Positions 1 to 11,666 of a DNA stretch of 64,000 bases are shown here, piece after piece. The DNA comes from Pyronema omphalodes (Eukaryota; Ascomycota; Pezizomycetes; Pezizales; Pyronemataceae), in assembly GCA_024516155.1 (NCBI GenBank), contig JAJJXM010000052.1:420116-484115 (forward strand), written 5' to 3'. How positions within the stretch are numbered: position 1 is the stretch's first letter; each line of letters begins with the position of its first letter. Below the pieces are notes generated by a model, which had not been told where the DNA came from, made no database searches, and saw nothing but the letters and a program-made list of their open reading frames with translations. A program made the position numbers and the translations under genes.

Positions 1-3000
1 GAAAAGTGCCCGCCCGAGTGAGAGGAGGGACGCATGTGTCCGTAGATTCCTACGCATGTAGTTGGGGTCCCAATTTCCCGTTATAGTTGAGGTGCTTGGA
101 TGCCGCTCCACCTTTTGGAATATCAACTATGTGCTTCAAATTTTCAATCAAACCGTAAAGTCAACTTGCGAACCAAACTTTAAGAAGCATAAACTTCCCC
201 ATACATACAACATACATACTTCATCCCATGTTGTGGTTTATATATTTCCCGTCGATGTATCTGCTGTTCCCACTGAGATGGTTGAACTGAGGTTCTGTGA
301 TGTGTAACCAAGTCACGCAGTTCCCCCACGCAGGTGACAACAGTGAGTGCTGCGGATGTGCCCGTCTGCTCCTACACTCACGGAATCCCTTTCTCTGGGC
401 TATGTTTGGATGCTATATTTTTGGAAATCACTGTATGTATGACTGTAGTTGTCAATCCGACTGTGAACCAAACTTTACTCACCATCGATCCATCCCGCAC
501 TTAAATTTGAGTGACCAGTTGGTATATCTCGGTTCGGCTACTTCAGCCCGGGTCTTAACCCTCCCATAAGCTAAGTGCAAGTATTCAAGATGCTCAGCTG
601 GCGACCCATTTTTTGAGGATTGCCTTACTCTAACTTCCTAGAAAGGATCGAATCAGGCACCGGTTGATCTACATGTCCTGTCCTACACTTAACTTAGGTA
701 TTCAGACTTTTCATGCTTGAAATCTTGCGATGTATTTGGAGTTGACAACTTGAATCTCAAGTTACGAAGTAAACTTTGTGTATTAGCTTCCCCGTGCTTG
801 AGCTGATTCAAGTAACTCGAGTCACTGTCTGTGACTAAACCTGTTCCTCCTCACTTGGAGCTGTAAAGAACCCTGGAAGAAAAGAATACATACCATTTCA
901 AATTCATTAGAAATTCATTACTGACCATAACCACGAATAATATATCCCCAAGCCTCCCGCTGATATGCCCGCCTTATCTTATCCCTGCATCGTAGGTTCA
1001 AAATCAGCCCGAGGCACCAGCCATGGAAAAACACTCCTACACATTCCCCTGTAAACCGTGGCTGGACCGAGTCGGCCGCATGAAGCTCGACAGAGTATCT
1101 GCCGTCTGAGTTGGATATTACGGCTGATTCGGGGATTATCACAACTACTATAGAGATACTCGGATCAGGTCCATGAAGTGTCTGGATGATCCGGTAGTCG
1201 GTATACCGACCAATCGGTTTACAGTGACTATGTTGTTGAACTCTTTGAGCTCGCCGGTTGAGTAAACTTAGGACTTCTTTATTAAACTTTGAAGGAAAGC
1301 TGTCAATAACAGAAGTACGAGATGGCCGCGGCCGAGATTTTTCTGCCACATCACAAAACTCTGTCCCCGACGCTTTTGAAATGCTATCCCGGATTCTCAT
1401 GTTGCCCTATCGTCTAAGCATGTGGTGTCTTTCACCTTTGTTAGCTTTTTTGTCTCGCTTTGAAAAAGTATTTAACAGGATGAAACTCTAACGGTACCCC
1501 GCAGACCGCCGGTACCGAAAAGAGCCCCACGCGGGGGTCTAGTCACAGAATATCACATGTTCCGAACATAGGTGTTTTTAGGCGCACCTTGTTACACGTA
1601 TCCGTGGGCCCAAATTCAATCCTGGCTTCTACACATATTGACAGGGATATAATACTCCAACGGGCTTCGATGCTAAGAAATCTGCCGATGACATGTGTCT
1701 CGGCTGCATGAACGTTGAGTGATAACTGGTTTTGTACGCCGGATCTTCTCGTACGGGAGCGGTCCGTTGCCTTGATGACACGCCATATAAGGCGTAATTG
1801 ATTGGCATACAACCTTGAAATACAAAAGCTCAAGGTTACCAGGACAACCTGATTTTTATACAAAACTGGCTTGCTTGTGGCTGATTATACAACAGTAGTG
1901 GAGATATACTTAGCCCAAGAGTTCTGTGGTGTTTTGAAATTGCGCACGCCGCGCTTCCGAACCATACCCGGTGCGCATGTCTACCCCTGTGTCTAATGAA
2001 AGCTCAAGTCGAATCCATTAGGAAAGTTATCACGTTCCAAAATACGAGTGCACATTTAACATAGAGATTAGTCATGATTAACATGACGTGGCCGTTAATC
2101 TAACTGGAGATTGTGTGTGATAGTCAAACACAGTATCGCCGTCATTCCATTACTCCGTCATGATGAGTAGTTTTTCAAGTTGTTGAAGCACAATATAATT
2201 CGACTGGCTTTAAAATTTCAACACGCCAGATTTTTTTGTTCGCTTTTGCGCGCTTCATTATTTATGCGCCTAGAGGCGGGTGTCCGGCACTTCGCTTGGT
2301 CATGATACTCATGGTACTTGATAATCATTTGACCCCTGAAACCCGTCGATTGCTAGCCCGCTAGTAGATACTAAAGTCACTGACATGTGTGGATCTATCC
2401 ATAGAAGCACGGGCAGAAGCTTCGATAAACTTCAAACTAAACATCAAGCTAAACATTATAGCGCTCGCCTTCACACTCTGTGCCGCAGATGAGCGTCTAT
2501 AGACCTTAAGTTGAGTTCTGAATAACTTCAGAGAATATGATACATGGTACTCATCAATGAAGATGTATCAATACCGGTGAATCTCGTGGATATCATGGAT
2601 ATCGTCGTCCCATTGTCCAGGTTCATGATGGTAATCAAACTCCACATGATTGCCATGAAGGATCCGGTGAAAACCCATGATTGAATGTTAACTTCAACCG
2701 AAGAATCCACAGTGGATCAAATACTCGGCACAGCGACACCGCGCGGCCACTTCAAAGGTCCGTTATTCATCGCCATGCCGATTGAGCCGCTGTAAAACTC
2801 CGGATAGATTTTTTCCACCATATAGAACCCCCTACTCGAGCATAACTCCACAGCTCGCGGAGAAAGTCGCTAGTTTGGAGAGCCCCTACCGGAAGTGCGC
2901 AGTAAGTTTCGCCACGATGTTTCCGCTGATCTCTCGGACATGAATTTAAAATTTTGATGTTTTGAAATAATATTCGCGAGATACAAGACAATATATTCGG

Positions 3001-4623
3001 TTCCAGCCCATAAGACGTTTTCTGTCTGAAGTTCAACCCGTCCCTGAGGATTCGCTAAAATAGTTTACCTTCCGAAACGGGGTTGAAGACGGGAGTTCAG
3101 ATGACAGATGTCCATCGTGGCCGTGGGGGCTTTCGGCGAACTGCGTATGAATAACTGAGGGTGGCTGTCAACTTCTCATGAGTGCACCCTTAGATCTGCT
3201 GGATGTGTAGGCCGATGTTCCCCCACCCACCCAATAACGGCACCGTTAACCTGGAACCTGGTTACTAAAGTGTTCCCTACACCACCGGTGTGTCGCGGTA
3301 TTTACCGACATAACAACCAACCTTTTTGTTCACCGTAAATTTCATAACCTTGTGCTTTCAGCTGCAGAACTGTGTGAGAAGCACACGGCACTGGCGATGT
3401 TTTATGCAACAGCACAGGCCGTCTTATCACAAACCAAAAAATTCTTCAGCTTGTACTTTGACCTCATATCGTGAGTCTGTGTTCGTCAGGATCACTGAAC
3501 CTCAGCTGCGGATTTTCTTGCCCGAATCGCACACCGGTATACTGGTTTTGGGATCAAACCCATATATCAAAAAACCCCCAGATCTCCACAGACCGTTCGG
3601 CAAATTCACTTGACACCTCCTCTATTTGTCGCTTATTCTCGGAACCGAAAAGAACTGGGGTTCAGGGTGATATCTGAGGTTATTGAAGCCCTGCCAGAGT
3701 GGATCCATAATGTTGGTTGGATAAGTTCTGGCTCAATACGAGACCACGGTTTGGATCGCTTTTTATATAGCCTGAAGGTTCATCCAACAATACGAGTATG
3801 GTGCCCCTTGCAAAAACAGTAATTGGGGATATCGGCAAATTTCTCGCCCTGTAGTCATATTAACGTTCTGACCATGCATCGCTGTCGCAATGATGCTGAA
3901 CCAATGATGTCTGTTATTGATAATTCTTTTGAAACGAGGTGTAGGAATCAAAATTGCCGTGTAAACCCCGAGATCCTTATATGCGCCCTTGTTTTGATTG
4001 TCGTCGGAGTTGGTAAACATTTCTCCGTCCGGCAAGGTCAGCCTAAAGTCATGTCATGACAATTAATGCGCCGGCTGCGAAGTAAAATCTAGTATGGACA
4101 CCATACACAGTGCTAGTTGAAACTCGCAGGAATTGGCGCGACGTCGGGAACCATACTCTATGGCACCATAGAAGCAGCTAAACCACACTCTAGTGATGGA
4201 CATCTCATGACGGATGTGTTCCGGGACCATGTGCTCAACTCGTGCCATAACCACCTGCTTTGAACCGCTTAGAATGAAACTTCTGGTAACAAGTTCCGAT
4301 GGTTTTTTTTCATTAGCTTTCTGTACGGATGATTCGGGACTTCTAGCTTCAGGTATTCTTCATTTTCACTAATTATGCATTGCGGAAGACAGTTTTTGAT
4401 GTTTCAGGCTAACATTGCCTAATGGTATTATTTGAATTTACAAAACATTCTTAGAAGTCCATCCACCATTTTTCTTCTCTCAAAATCTATATGTGCACTT
4501 AAAGGAGTAATAGTAATTAATACCCAGCCATCATGGACACACCAGGCTATCCATGAGGCACCAAGAAGTTCGAATAAAAGGAAAAAAAAACTTATTAACC
4601 AGATTGAGTTTTAATTTTCCGTC
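1..4623. other. Gene-free region with diverged repeats
   Basis: I see no recognisable gene here. Open frames are short, overlap on both strands and carry no family motif. The only structure I can support is a set of three diverged repeats between about 84 and 800, listed separately. The many TA-rich words and decayed repeats would fit old repeats damaged by RIP-like mutation, but I did not compute dinucleotide indices. Confidence 0.5.
84..800 (+). repeat. Three diverged dispersed repeat copies
   Basis: Segments at about 84-205, 400-490 and 712-800 share words in the same order. These include a TTGGATGC core (first two), CGAACCAAACTTT or GTGAACCAAACTTT or CGAAGTAAACTTT, and an AGC..CTTCCCC tail (first and third). 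By eye similarity is about 65 percent. No coding content was recognised. Confidence 0.4.
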
Positions 4624-6427
4624 TTATGCCAACTGTCTCTTGGACAATCTGCAGTCAATACCAGTCTGCTTAACAAACCAGGTGTTGTGCTCAACCCAGT
4701 CCTTTTTGGGATCAACAAGCTCAATGTTAAACGCTCTGAAGATTTGGGGGATGAGCTTGTAAATCTCGGCCAACGCAATGTTCTTTCCTGCTGAGGTATT
4801 AGCATAGTTTCATCAATGCATATTTAATCCATTAATACATACCAATGCAAGTTCTTGATCCGGATCCAAACTGGAAAAGATAGCTCTCCATAGTCTTAGC
4901 ATCAGGGCGGAACCAACGGTCAGGGTTGAAGTCCTCAGCATCCTCTCCAAAGATACTCTGCTGGTAGTGCAAGACGTAGGGGTTAACTCCGACACGGCAT
5001 CCCTCGGGGAAGAAGTGACCACAGATCTCACGACCTCCCTTGGGAACATGACGAGGGAAGGTCAAAGAGATAGAGGGGTGAACACGCATGGACTCCTTAA
5101 CGACTGCCATGAGGTAGGGAAGCTTGATAGCCTCGGCGTAAGTGATAACAGGGGAAAGTCTTCCATCCTTCTGGGCCTCATCAATCTCAGCCTGGAGCTT
5201 AGCCATAGCATCAGGGTTACGGCAGAGGTGGTAGACAGCAGTACGGAGGACAATAGCAGTAGTGTCAGATCCGGCAAAGATAGCAGTGTAAGACTCAGTG
5301 TAAACATCGGTAATATCGAACTCGGGGGCCTTAGTCTCAGCAACTTGGATAAGCTTGGCAAGCATGTCGGTACGGGCAGACTTCTTTCCCCATCGCTCAT
5401 CAACAAGACGCTTGGACTCAGCACCGAGTTCACCGAAGACCTTGATACCGTGACGGAGGGAGGCAGAGAAGGGGACAAGGAGGATTTGGAGAGGACGCAT
5501 CCAGCTGTAGAGAACACCCATGCGAATAGCGTGAGGAAGGATGATGTCAACGGCTCCAATGTAACCTCCAACATCGCGGCGTTCATTCATGAATCCAAAC
5601 ATCTTCCCGAAGAAGAGCTCTCCGATAACATCAATAGCGTACCTAATCCCTCTTAGAAGGTGCTCACATGTCTAAGGCAGATGAGAGACAAACCATTGCA
5701 TCCATTCAGACATGTCCATGACAGCACCAGACTCGGCATGGTCATTTAAGACCTTCATGTAAGTCTCGGTGCAGACATCGATGTACTTCTCAGACTCAAG
5801 GATGGAAGACAAGTTGAAGATTCCCTGAATCATACGACGACGGTAGGTGTGCTTCTTCTCATCAAGCTGGGTGAAGGAGTCTCCATGAGGGGCTAATACA
5901 AGTTAATAAACATCCTTCAGTGCATAATATATTAATGCTATGACAGAACATACAAAGGTTAGGGGCCTGAGTAGGGTAGAAGTCGGTCTATTTCCAATAT
6001 CAGCTGGTGTTCAAATAAAATCATCATCATCAAATCAAATACCTTGGTGTATCCAGCGTTAATGGCGTAAATCTGTTTCATAGCCGCGGGATCGGAAACG
6101 GAAACCTCATTCGGGGCAATTCGTACAAGAGGTCCTTCAACTAGTCAACCGGGCTGGACCATCGAAGCCACGTTTTTTTTCGTGATACCGGGACATACCG
6201 TATATCTTGTGTAGTTTCTTGGTGTATTGATGCATGTCCTCCTCAATAATGCGGTTCAGGTACCAAAACCTGGTTATACTCGCCCAAAATGGGCCTGGAA
6301 TCTTTGCATATGGAGAGAATACTCTCTGATACACAATCCATCCCGTAACAGAAATAACAAAAGCTATCGGGTAAAAGAGCGGATTTGAAAGTAAAGCTGA
6401 GAGAAGCATGGCTGCTATGACTCTCAA
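4624..6427 (-). CDS. Cytochrome P450, pisatin-demethylase-like
   Basis: This is a haem-thiolate monooxygenase of the fungal E-class group resembling pisatin demethylase and related aromatic or phenolic hydroxylases; the substrate cannot be told. There are six exons on the minus strand: 6427-6199, 6134-6043, 5987-5954, 5892-5694, 5642-4843 and 4787-4624. They join in frame to 505 residues, the normal family length. An N-terminal hydrophobic segment (about residues 8-33) is followed by a proline-rich hinge (KIPGP), which fits an ER membrane anchor. Other landmarks are the I-helix AGSDTT (308-313), the K-helix ExxR (Glu368-Arg371) and the haem loop FGSGSRTCIG with Cys450 as axial ligand. The last exon gives the KNIALAEIYK helix after the haem loop. 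The 34-nt third exon is small but is required to keep the frame and encodes the conserved TDFYPTQ stretch. It stands alone, with no other biosynthetic gene beside it. Confidence 0.9.
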
Positions 6428-7594
6428 GATGTAAAAAACGAAAGCGAAGATAAAAAATGCAACACAGAAAGTAAGATGATGACAAGGGCGGAAGGTAAAT
6501 GAAAGTTAAGGACCGAGCATAAAAACGTGGGAAAGCGGGATGTAGATATATTATCACGAGGGGGGGGGCTGTGAAGATAGCACACTCGGGCCCTTCCTGC
6601 AGCCTAGAAATTGTTTCTATATTTCTTTGCAGGCCCAGAGATTAGGGAGGTATGTATCCTGTTAGTCACTCACCCGGCAAGAGTTGGAATCAAAGCCTGA
6701 TAGCAACAAAGTGGGGACTACTCTAAAGTACCAAGAAGCAACATGCAAGGAATAAATGTTACCGGGAACATGAAAGCCGTGCTTGAACAAAACGATGGGT
6801 AATTGTAAGAAGCTCCCAGTGGAATCAGCTGGTGTTGCACGGATTGCAATGTTTATTTTCCTCGTATTACGTGAACATTCAAAGGTGTACCGGCAAGCAG
6901 GGTTGCGGAATAGCTGATGAACCCCACCGTTCCCCTCTAGAAGATGCCTAACCTTTCGCCACGAAGCTTACTTCGATGCAATACCGAGTTTTCGTTCCCA
7001 CGTTTTAGGGGGCGTACTCAATTGGTTGTTTCTTGGTATGTAGCCCCATATCAATCGCCGGGGTCGTTATGGATGCATATTGTGGCGGCAATCTCCTTAG
7101 AAAGACTGACATCCGACGACGACTGATATCTAGCCATGGTCGTCAGAATTAGTTTTGGTTCAATCTTTTTTTCCGAGGATATCAAGTGGGATAGTAGATA
7201 CATATGCTTCTTGAGGTGTTCATTCTTAAGTGAAGCAGTCCGGTTGCACACGCTATAGCAGATCGCCGTGTGCCATTCCATCTAAGATGTACTCGTGCCT
7301 AGTGCCTAGATATGCACGCTGGTGATGCCATGGTGCCAGGTATCCAGTTCGAGTCTAACGTAGTCTTGAGATACGGTAGGCTATACGTACGAGTGGTGCG
7401 AGATGAGAAGATTTGGGATGGTTTGAGCAGGGGCAAAGTTCAGTTGTTATACAGGTTATGGTGGCTGTAGACTGTGCGTTGATCCCCGTCCGCTTGTAAT
7501 AATTGAGAGCCTTATAGGTTAGAGAGGATGTAGTTCCTCAGTCTCGACGTTTCAAGAGGGCCTAGGGAAGGGAGATGGACAAGACGGCGGGCAT
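6428..7594. other. Intergenic region, no gene seen
   Basis: This is the upstream side of the P450 gene. There is a run of nine G at about 6561-6569. No protein motif or RNA gene was recognised. Confidence 0.4.
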
Positions 7595-7859
7595 TTAGTG
7601 GGGGGAATAGTAGTCGGCAGTTGTCGATAGTCTGTAGACGATACCAGAATCGACTTGGAGCGGAGTCTCAACGTCGGCGATGGGCGTGATGTCAAAGGGC
7701 ATCTCGCTGACAAGGAGCCTTTCTTTGTCGGTACCGCGCACGGCAAATTCCCCGCGGTTGATCTTGGCGGTAAATCGCTCCGTATACCCCCGAGTAGACA
7801 AGGACCGCACAGGAGATGTCAACAAATATGGATGGAAAGGAGTTGTTTGTGTCAAATCT
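7595..7859 (-). CDS. Possible small protein exon, unknown
   Basis: An open frame on the minus strand encodes about 88 residues from a good acceptor (a long T run then CCTAG, ending at 7860) to a stop at 7595. The start of the protein (SPVRSLSTRGYTERF) resembles a mitochondrial presequence remnant. The rest (GTDKERLLVSEMPFDITPIAD...) has the composition of real protein. A possible upstream exon lies at about 8010-8110, where another frame contains RRALSTTSAS, again presequence-like. I could not fix a donor or a start codon. It may be a real small mitochondrial gene, a decayed one, or chance. I do not recognise the family. Confidence 0.3.
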
Positions 7860-8186
7860 AGGAAAAAAATGAAAATAATTCAGGCACATTCTGAATGTGG
7901 GTTGTTGTTTTATTATTGGAATCTCGTCTATTGTGGTTGCAGCCAGCCAGGCGAGGCGAGGCGAGGCAGAGGTTGTTGACAGGGCCCGCCGGTTTACTGG
8001 GTGGGGGGTCAAGGCACGAAAGGCTTTATTTCGACTTTCTGGAGGAGCGACAAAACTACTTGTTAGACTTGCTTTGGAGCATAAATCTGGACAATCATCC
8101 ATGCCTGTAGTAGCTAAACGGGTTCGATAACGGTCCGTGTGTTTTTGTGACATGAAACATGCAAATTCTAGAAGCGGCTCTAGCAC

Positions 8187-10346
8187 TGCTGATCGTCAAC
8201 CTCACCTGTCAGCTTGACGGTTGTGCTGTTTCATATCAGCCATACTACGGCATACAGTTTACACTTATGAGTACTCTTCCGAGTGCTATTTTTCGGGAGC
8301 GGTGACGGTGGCGCTGTTTTCTTGATAAATTTTGATAAGTGAGTGCAATTTGATGGGTAAGAATGCGGTATATGCTCATCCACTCATGGTTTAGACCTAT
8401 GGATAACGGTTGCCTTTCTACGCATCATAACTCTAAAATATGTACGTGATCGTAACGATAGCTTGATGTCATGGCGGGGAAGTAGAGGGGGAAAGGGGGG
8501 AGAGGGGAGGGGGGAGGGGGGAGGGGGCAGGAGGAAATATCTGTTGAATATTCACTGCTCAGCTACGTAACCATGATTTGGCAGTTCATCCTAAAAAGAC
8601 CAGTTCATGCTAGAGAAACCTGATGAGCTTTCAAGTCAAAATAACAACCCGCTCAACTCCGGAATTTACAATGCCATCTAGTCAAATATTTTCTAACTGT
8701 TTGTTGCCTTCCCCTCCTGCCCTCCCCTCCTGCCCTCCCCCTTCTTTTCTTCTTCTTTTCCCGCAACCCTCACGCCGAAAAACCAACAACCCCCTTCCAC
8801 GGCATCTCATCGCCCAGCCGGTCCCGGCACCAGGGTCTACTAATCCATATCAGCATCTAGCCGTGTTGGCGGGATCCCAGCAGTTCCAAGTGCTTCTTGG
8901 ACATGCATTAAGCGAACGACTTATTCATGCACAAGGTAACCACAGTTCCACAAAACCAGCCATCGACCAGTTAGATAACGTAGAGGCGTTGCAACTCATC
9001 GCAGCAAGGCATACTGAAACCTTTCCCTTGCCACAGATGATAAATTATTTTTTTACATCTTGTTCTGTGCCGCATAAAAGGGAAATAAAACTCATGGCCG
9101 GCGATCTTGTTGTAATGTACGTGATCAGTTGCAACCAGAATTGTTCCTAGAAACTATTCTCCAACAGAATTTTATATGAGATTTTAAAGCTCAAAACAAA
9201 TATTCTCCATACACAGGGGTGATAGTGGGGCATAGAATTTCAAGACAGTGCAGGAGATGCAAGGTCCACCAGTTATCAACTATACATGCTGCTAGTTATC
9301 ACCAACAGAACAGGGTGACGGCATGCTTAAAGCTTCAGATACATATCCGAATCACCAGAGTGGTGATATTGAATCTCTCCAATAAATCCCTCCTATCGAA
9401 AGTGTAGCAAAGACTCAATCCAGCCAGAACGGAGGTGATGCTCTGTTTCGGAAGGCAAGACCTCATTTCCACGGTGTCTCTATGTAGGATGTCACTAATT
9501 CTCCAATTTTGACGCCGTTAAGTGCGGTTTGACAATTTGGCATTCCAGTTAGAATCTGCCTAGAAATATTGACATACTCAAAACGATACAGCCATCGAAT
9601 TGATGCTCCTCAAAGCCTACTACGCCATATGCACTCGAAGACCGGAGAATTCGCGTACGGCCCGTGTTTGACATCCCGAAGCTATGAACTAGAGAAGGTA
9701 ACTACCATCGTCGTCTATCGTATCGATTTGCTCGTATCCAAGAAGAGTAGACGAGGGGGTGATACAGTAAAGAACGTCTGTGAACTTTGGACTCTCGGGT
9801 CACGAAATCACATAAGATATCTCCTATCCGATACAAAGGAAAATAGCCACACCACCTGAGACCGCCGTCCTTGTGTTCCCTCTTACTAAAGGCATATTTC
9901 TCCTGATTCCATCCCGATTTCAGTTGGACATTACTGGGGTGCATTTGGCAGCTGCGGACCAGTGGGGAGTGGGATGTGCACAATAGTGTAAAAATTGATC
10001 CCTGGTTTAGCACAGACGATCCAAAAACTACCTAGGGTACGACCCTGGACGCAACAAGAAGGTAATCCCCGATGCTACAAACCAGGGAGCCAGTAGTTCT
10101 AGGAGAAGACACCTAGTGATGGAACAGCTGGGTCTGAGAATGAAAAACTACCGATGCCTCATGTACGCTGGAATACATATAGCTTCGGAAGATCACTTTA
10201 ACTCCCTACATTTTCCGCAGCCAATTTCGGCCACTCATTCCCAGAGTTTCAAGAGTTTTTTTTCGACACGGAGCAAGGCCGTTGCCTCAACATCTCAGAG
10301 ACGTTAAAAATCACGAATCCCTTACTCCTCAGAATTTACGAAAATA
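8187..10346. other. Intergenic region with G-rich and C-rich tracts
   Basis: No supported gene was found. A 175-codon frame starts at 8623, but its first third runs over the pyrimidine tract and no family is recognisable. The right end (10200-10346) is the promoter side of the rhodopsin-domain gene and has a T-rich tract at about 10257. Confidence 0.4.
8475..8745. repeat. G-run tract (8475-8533) facing C-run tract (8709-8742)
   Basis: The plus strand at 8475-8533 has at least seven runs of four or more G separated by 1-6 nt, a textbook G-quadruplex-forming pattern. About 200 bp downstream the plus strand has C runs with a 13-bp direct repeat (CCCCTCCTGCCCT twice). The GGGCAGGAGG at the end of the first tract is complementary to CCTCCTGCCC in the second, so the tracts could also pair as hairpin arms. 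Confidence 0.6.
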
Positions 10347-11666
10347 ATGGCGACTCCGGCAGCGTCAGGTGTCCCCGCACCTGCACCTCAATACCCTCCT
10401 GGATGGATTTTTGCAGGAAGTAACCATTCTCTACCTATTCCCGCGGATCAGGTCGCCAAGGCTCAGGGCATTGAAGCTGGATGTTATGTCTCATTTGGAA
10501 TTGCGGTTTTGTTTGTTATCGCGCGGTAAGTTTACCAAAATATCACCTTTGAGATTGATCTTTACTAATCTTTCAAAGTATCTACGCAAGATGCTTTGTT
10601 GTAGGAACCTTCGGTCTTGATGACTTTTTCCTTATCTTAGCAACAGTAAGCACATGTTTCTAATCCTGATGATTTTTTCAAAATCCTGACTCAATTTCTT
10701 GCAGTTGATGTCAGTGGCCATTATTGTTTGCGTGCCAATCATGTTCGACTACGGAATTGGTAAACATTTGGTTTATGTTCTCGAGGCCGACTACTTTATC
10801 GGACGTAAATGGGCTTGGATTTCTCAAATTTTCTACTATGCAGCACTTGGATGTGTAAAATGCGCCATCGTTGCACTTTACCACCGGCTGGCCTCTCAAA
10901 AGCGCCACAAATTTCTTCTTAAGATTATGGGAGGAATTGTTTTATTCCACGGTATTGCTGCTGTTGTTACCACTGCACACATGTGCAATCCAGTATCTAT
11001 CATTTGGGGACCTAATTTCCCTGTTGGATGTATCGACCTTTTCAGCTTCAACTATTTCAACGCCGCCTTCCACATCGCCACCGATATCATGTTGGCACTT
11101 ATTCCCATCCCTATCCTGAAGGGTCTTCAGATCAACCGCAGAAAGAAGATTGGTCTCGTCATTGTTTTCGGAGTTGGAGCTTTGACTATTTTGGGAACCA
11201 TTGCCCGTCAAGTCACTAATGCCATTGCCCTTGGAAACTTCGACTTTACTTGGTATGGTTTTCTGAAGAAATTGAGAATTGAAACACATTCTAACATCGA
11301 AATAGGTACTGGGCTGCTGCTGAGCTCTGCACATGTATTGAAGTTAACATGGCTTTGATTTGTACATCCGTTCCGGCTCTTCGTCCTTTGGTCAAGGGAT
11401 TTCTCAAGTCGACTAATGGATCCTCTGACCCCGAGAACTCCTACCAGCTAAAGAAGCGTAGCAAGTTTACTCTCGGATCTAAGATGGAGAATGGAGAGCT
11501 CAAGAACCAAGGAAATGGAGGTTACAGTGCAAGAATCTTCTCATCAGCTGGAAAGAAGACGGAACTCAACTCTACTCACACTGGCAATGGAAGCGAGGAG
11601 CACATTGTCCCACCATCTGGTATGGTTAAAAACGTGGACTACACTGTCGAGTACAGCAACGCTTAA
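10347..11666 (+). CDS. Fungal rhodopsin-domain seven-helix membrane protein
   Basis: This is a member of the large fungal family of rhodopsin-domain integral membrane proteins, which includes PTH11-like receptors. The role is unknown, possibly sensing at the plasma membrane. Four exons (10347-10525, 10579-10645, 10705-11252 and 11306-11666) join in frame to 384 residues. Seven hydrophobic segments are visible from about residue 45 to residue 285. They include the GTFGLDDF stretch after helix 1, a KCAIVALYHRL loop, the DIMLALIPIPIL helix and the final ELCTCIEVNMALICTSVPALRPL motif typical of the family. A long polar C-terminal tail (about 90 residues, rich in Ser, Gly, Asn and Lys) faces the cytoplasm. 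There is no CFEM cysteine domain at the N-terminus. Introns are 52-59 bp with good consensus ends. Confidence 0.9.

Noticed and set aside
4967..5656. A 229-codon plus-strand frame, and a 174-codon minus-strand frame, across the P450
   Set aside because: They are shadows of the P450 main exon; the P450 motifs settle the frame.
7330..7360. GTTCGAGTCT word as a possible tRNA B box
   Set aside because: No A box at the right distance and no cloverleaf stems could be found.
8623..9150. A 175-codon plus-strand frame
   Set aside because: Its first third lies over a simple pyrimidine tract; no intron structure, family motif or conserved-looking region could be supported.
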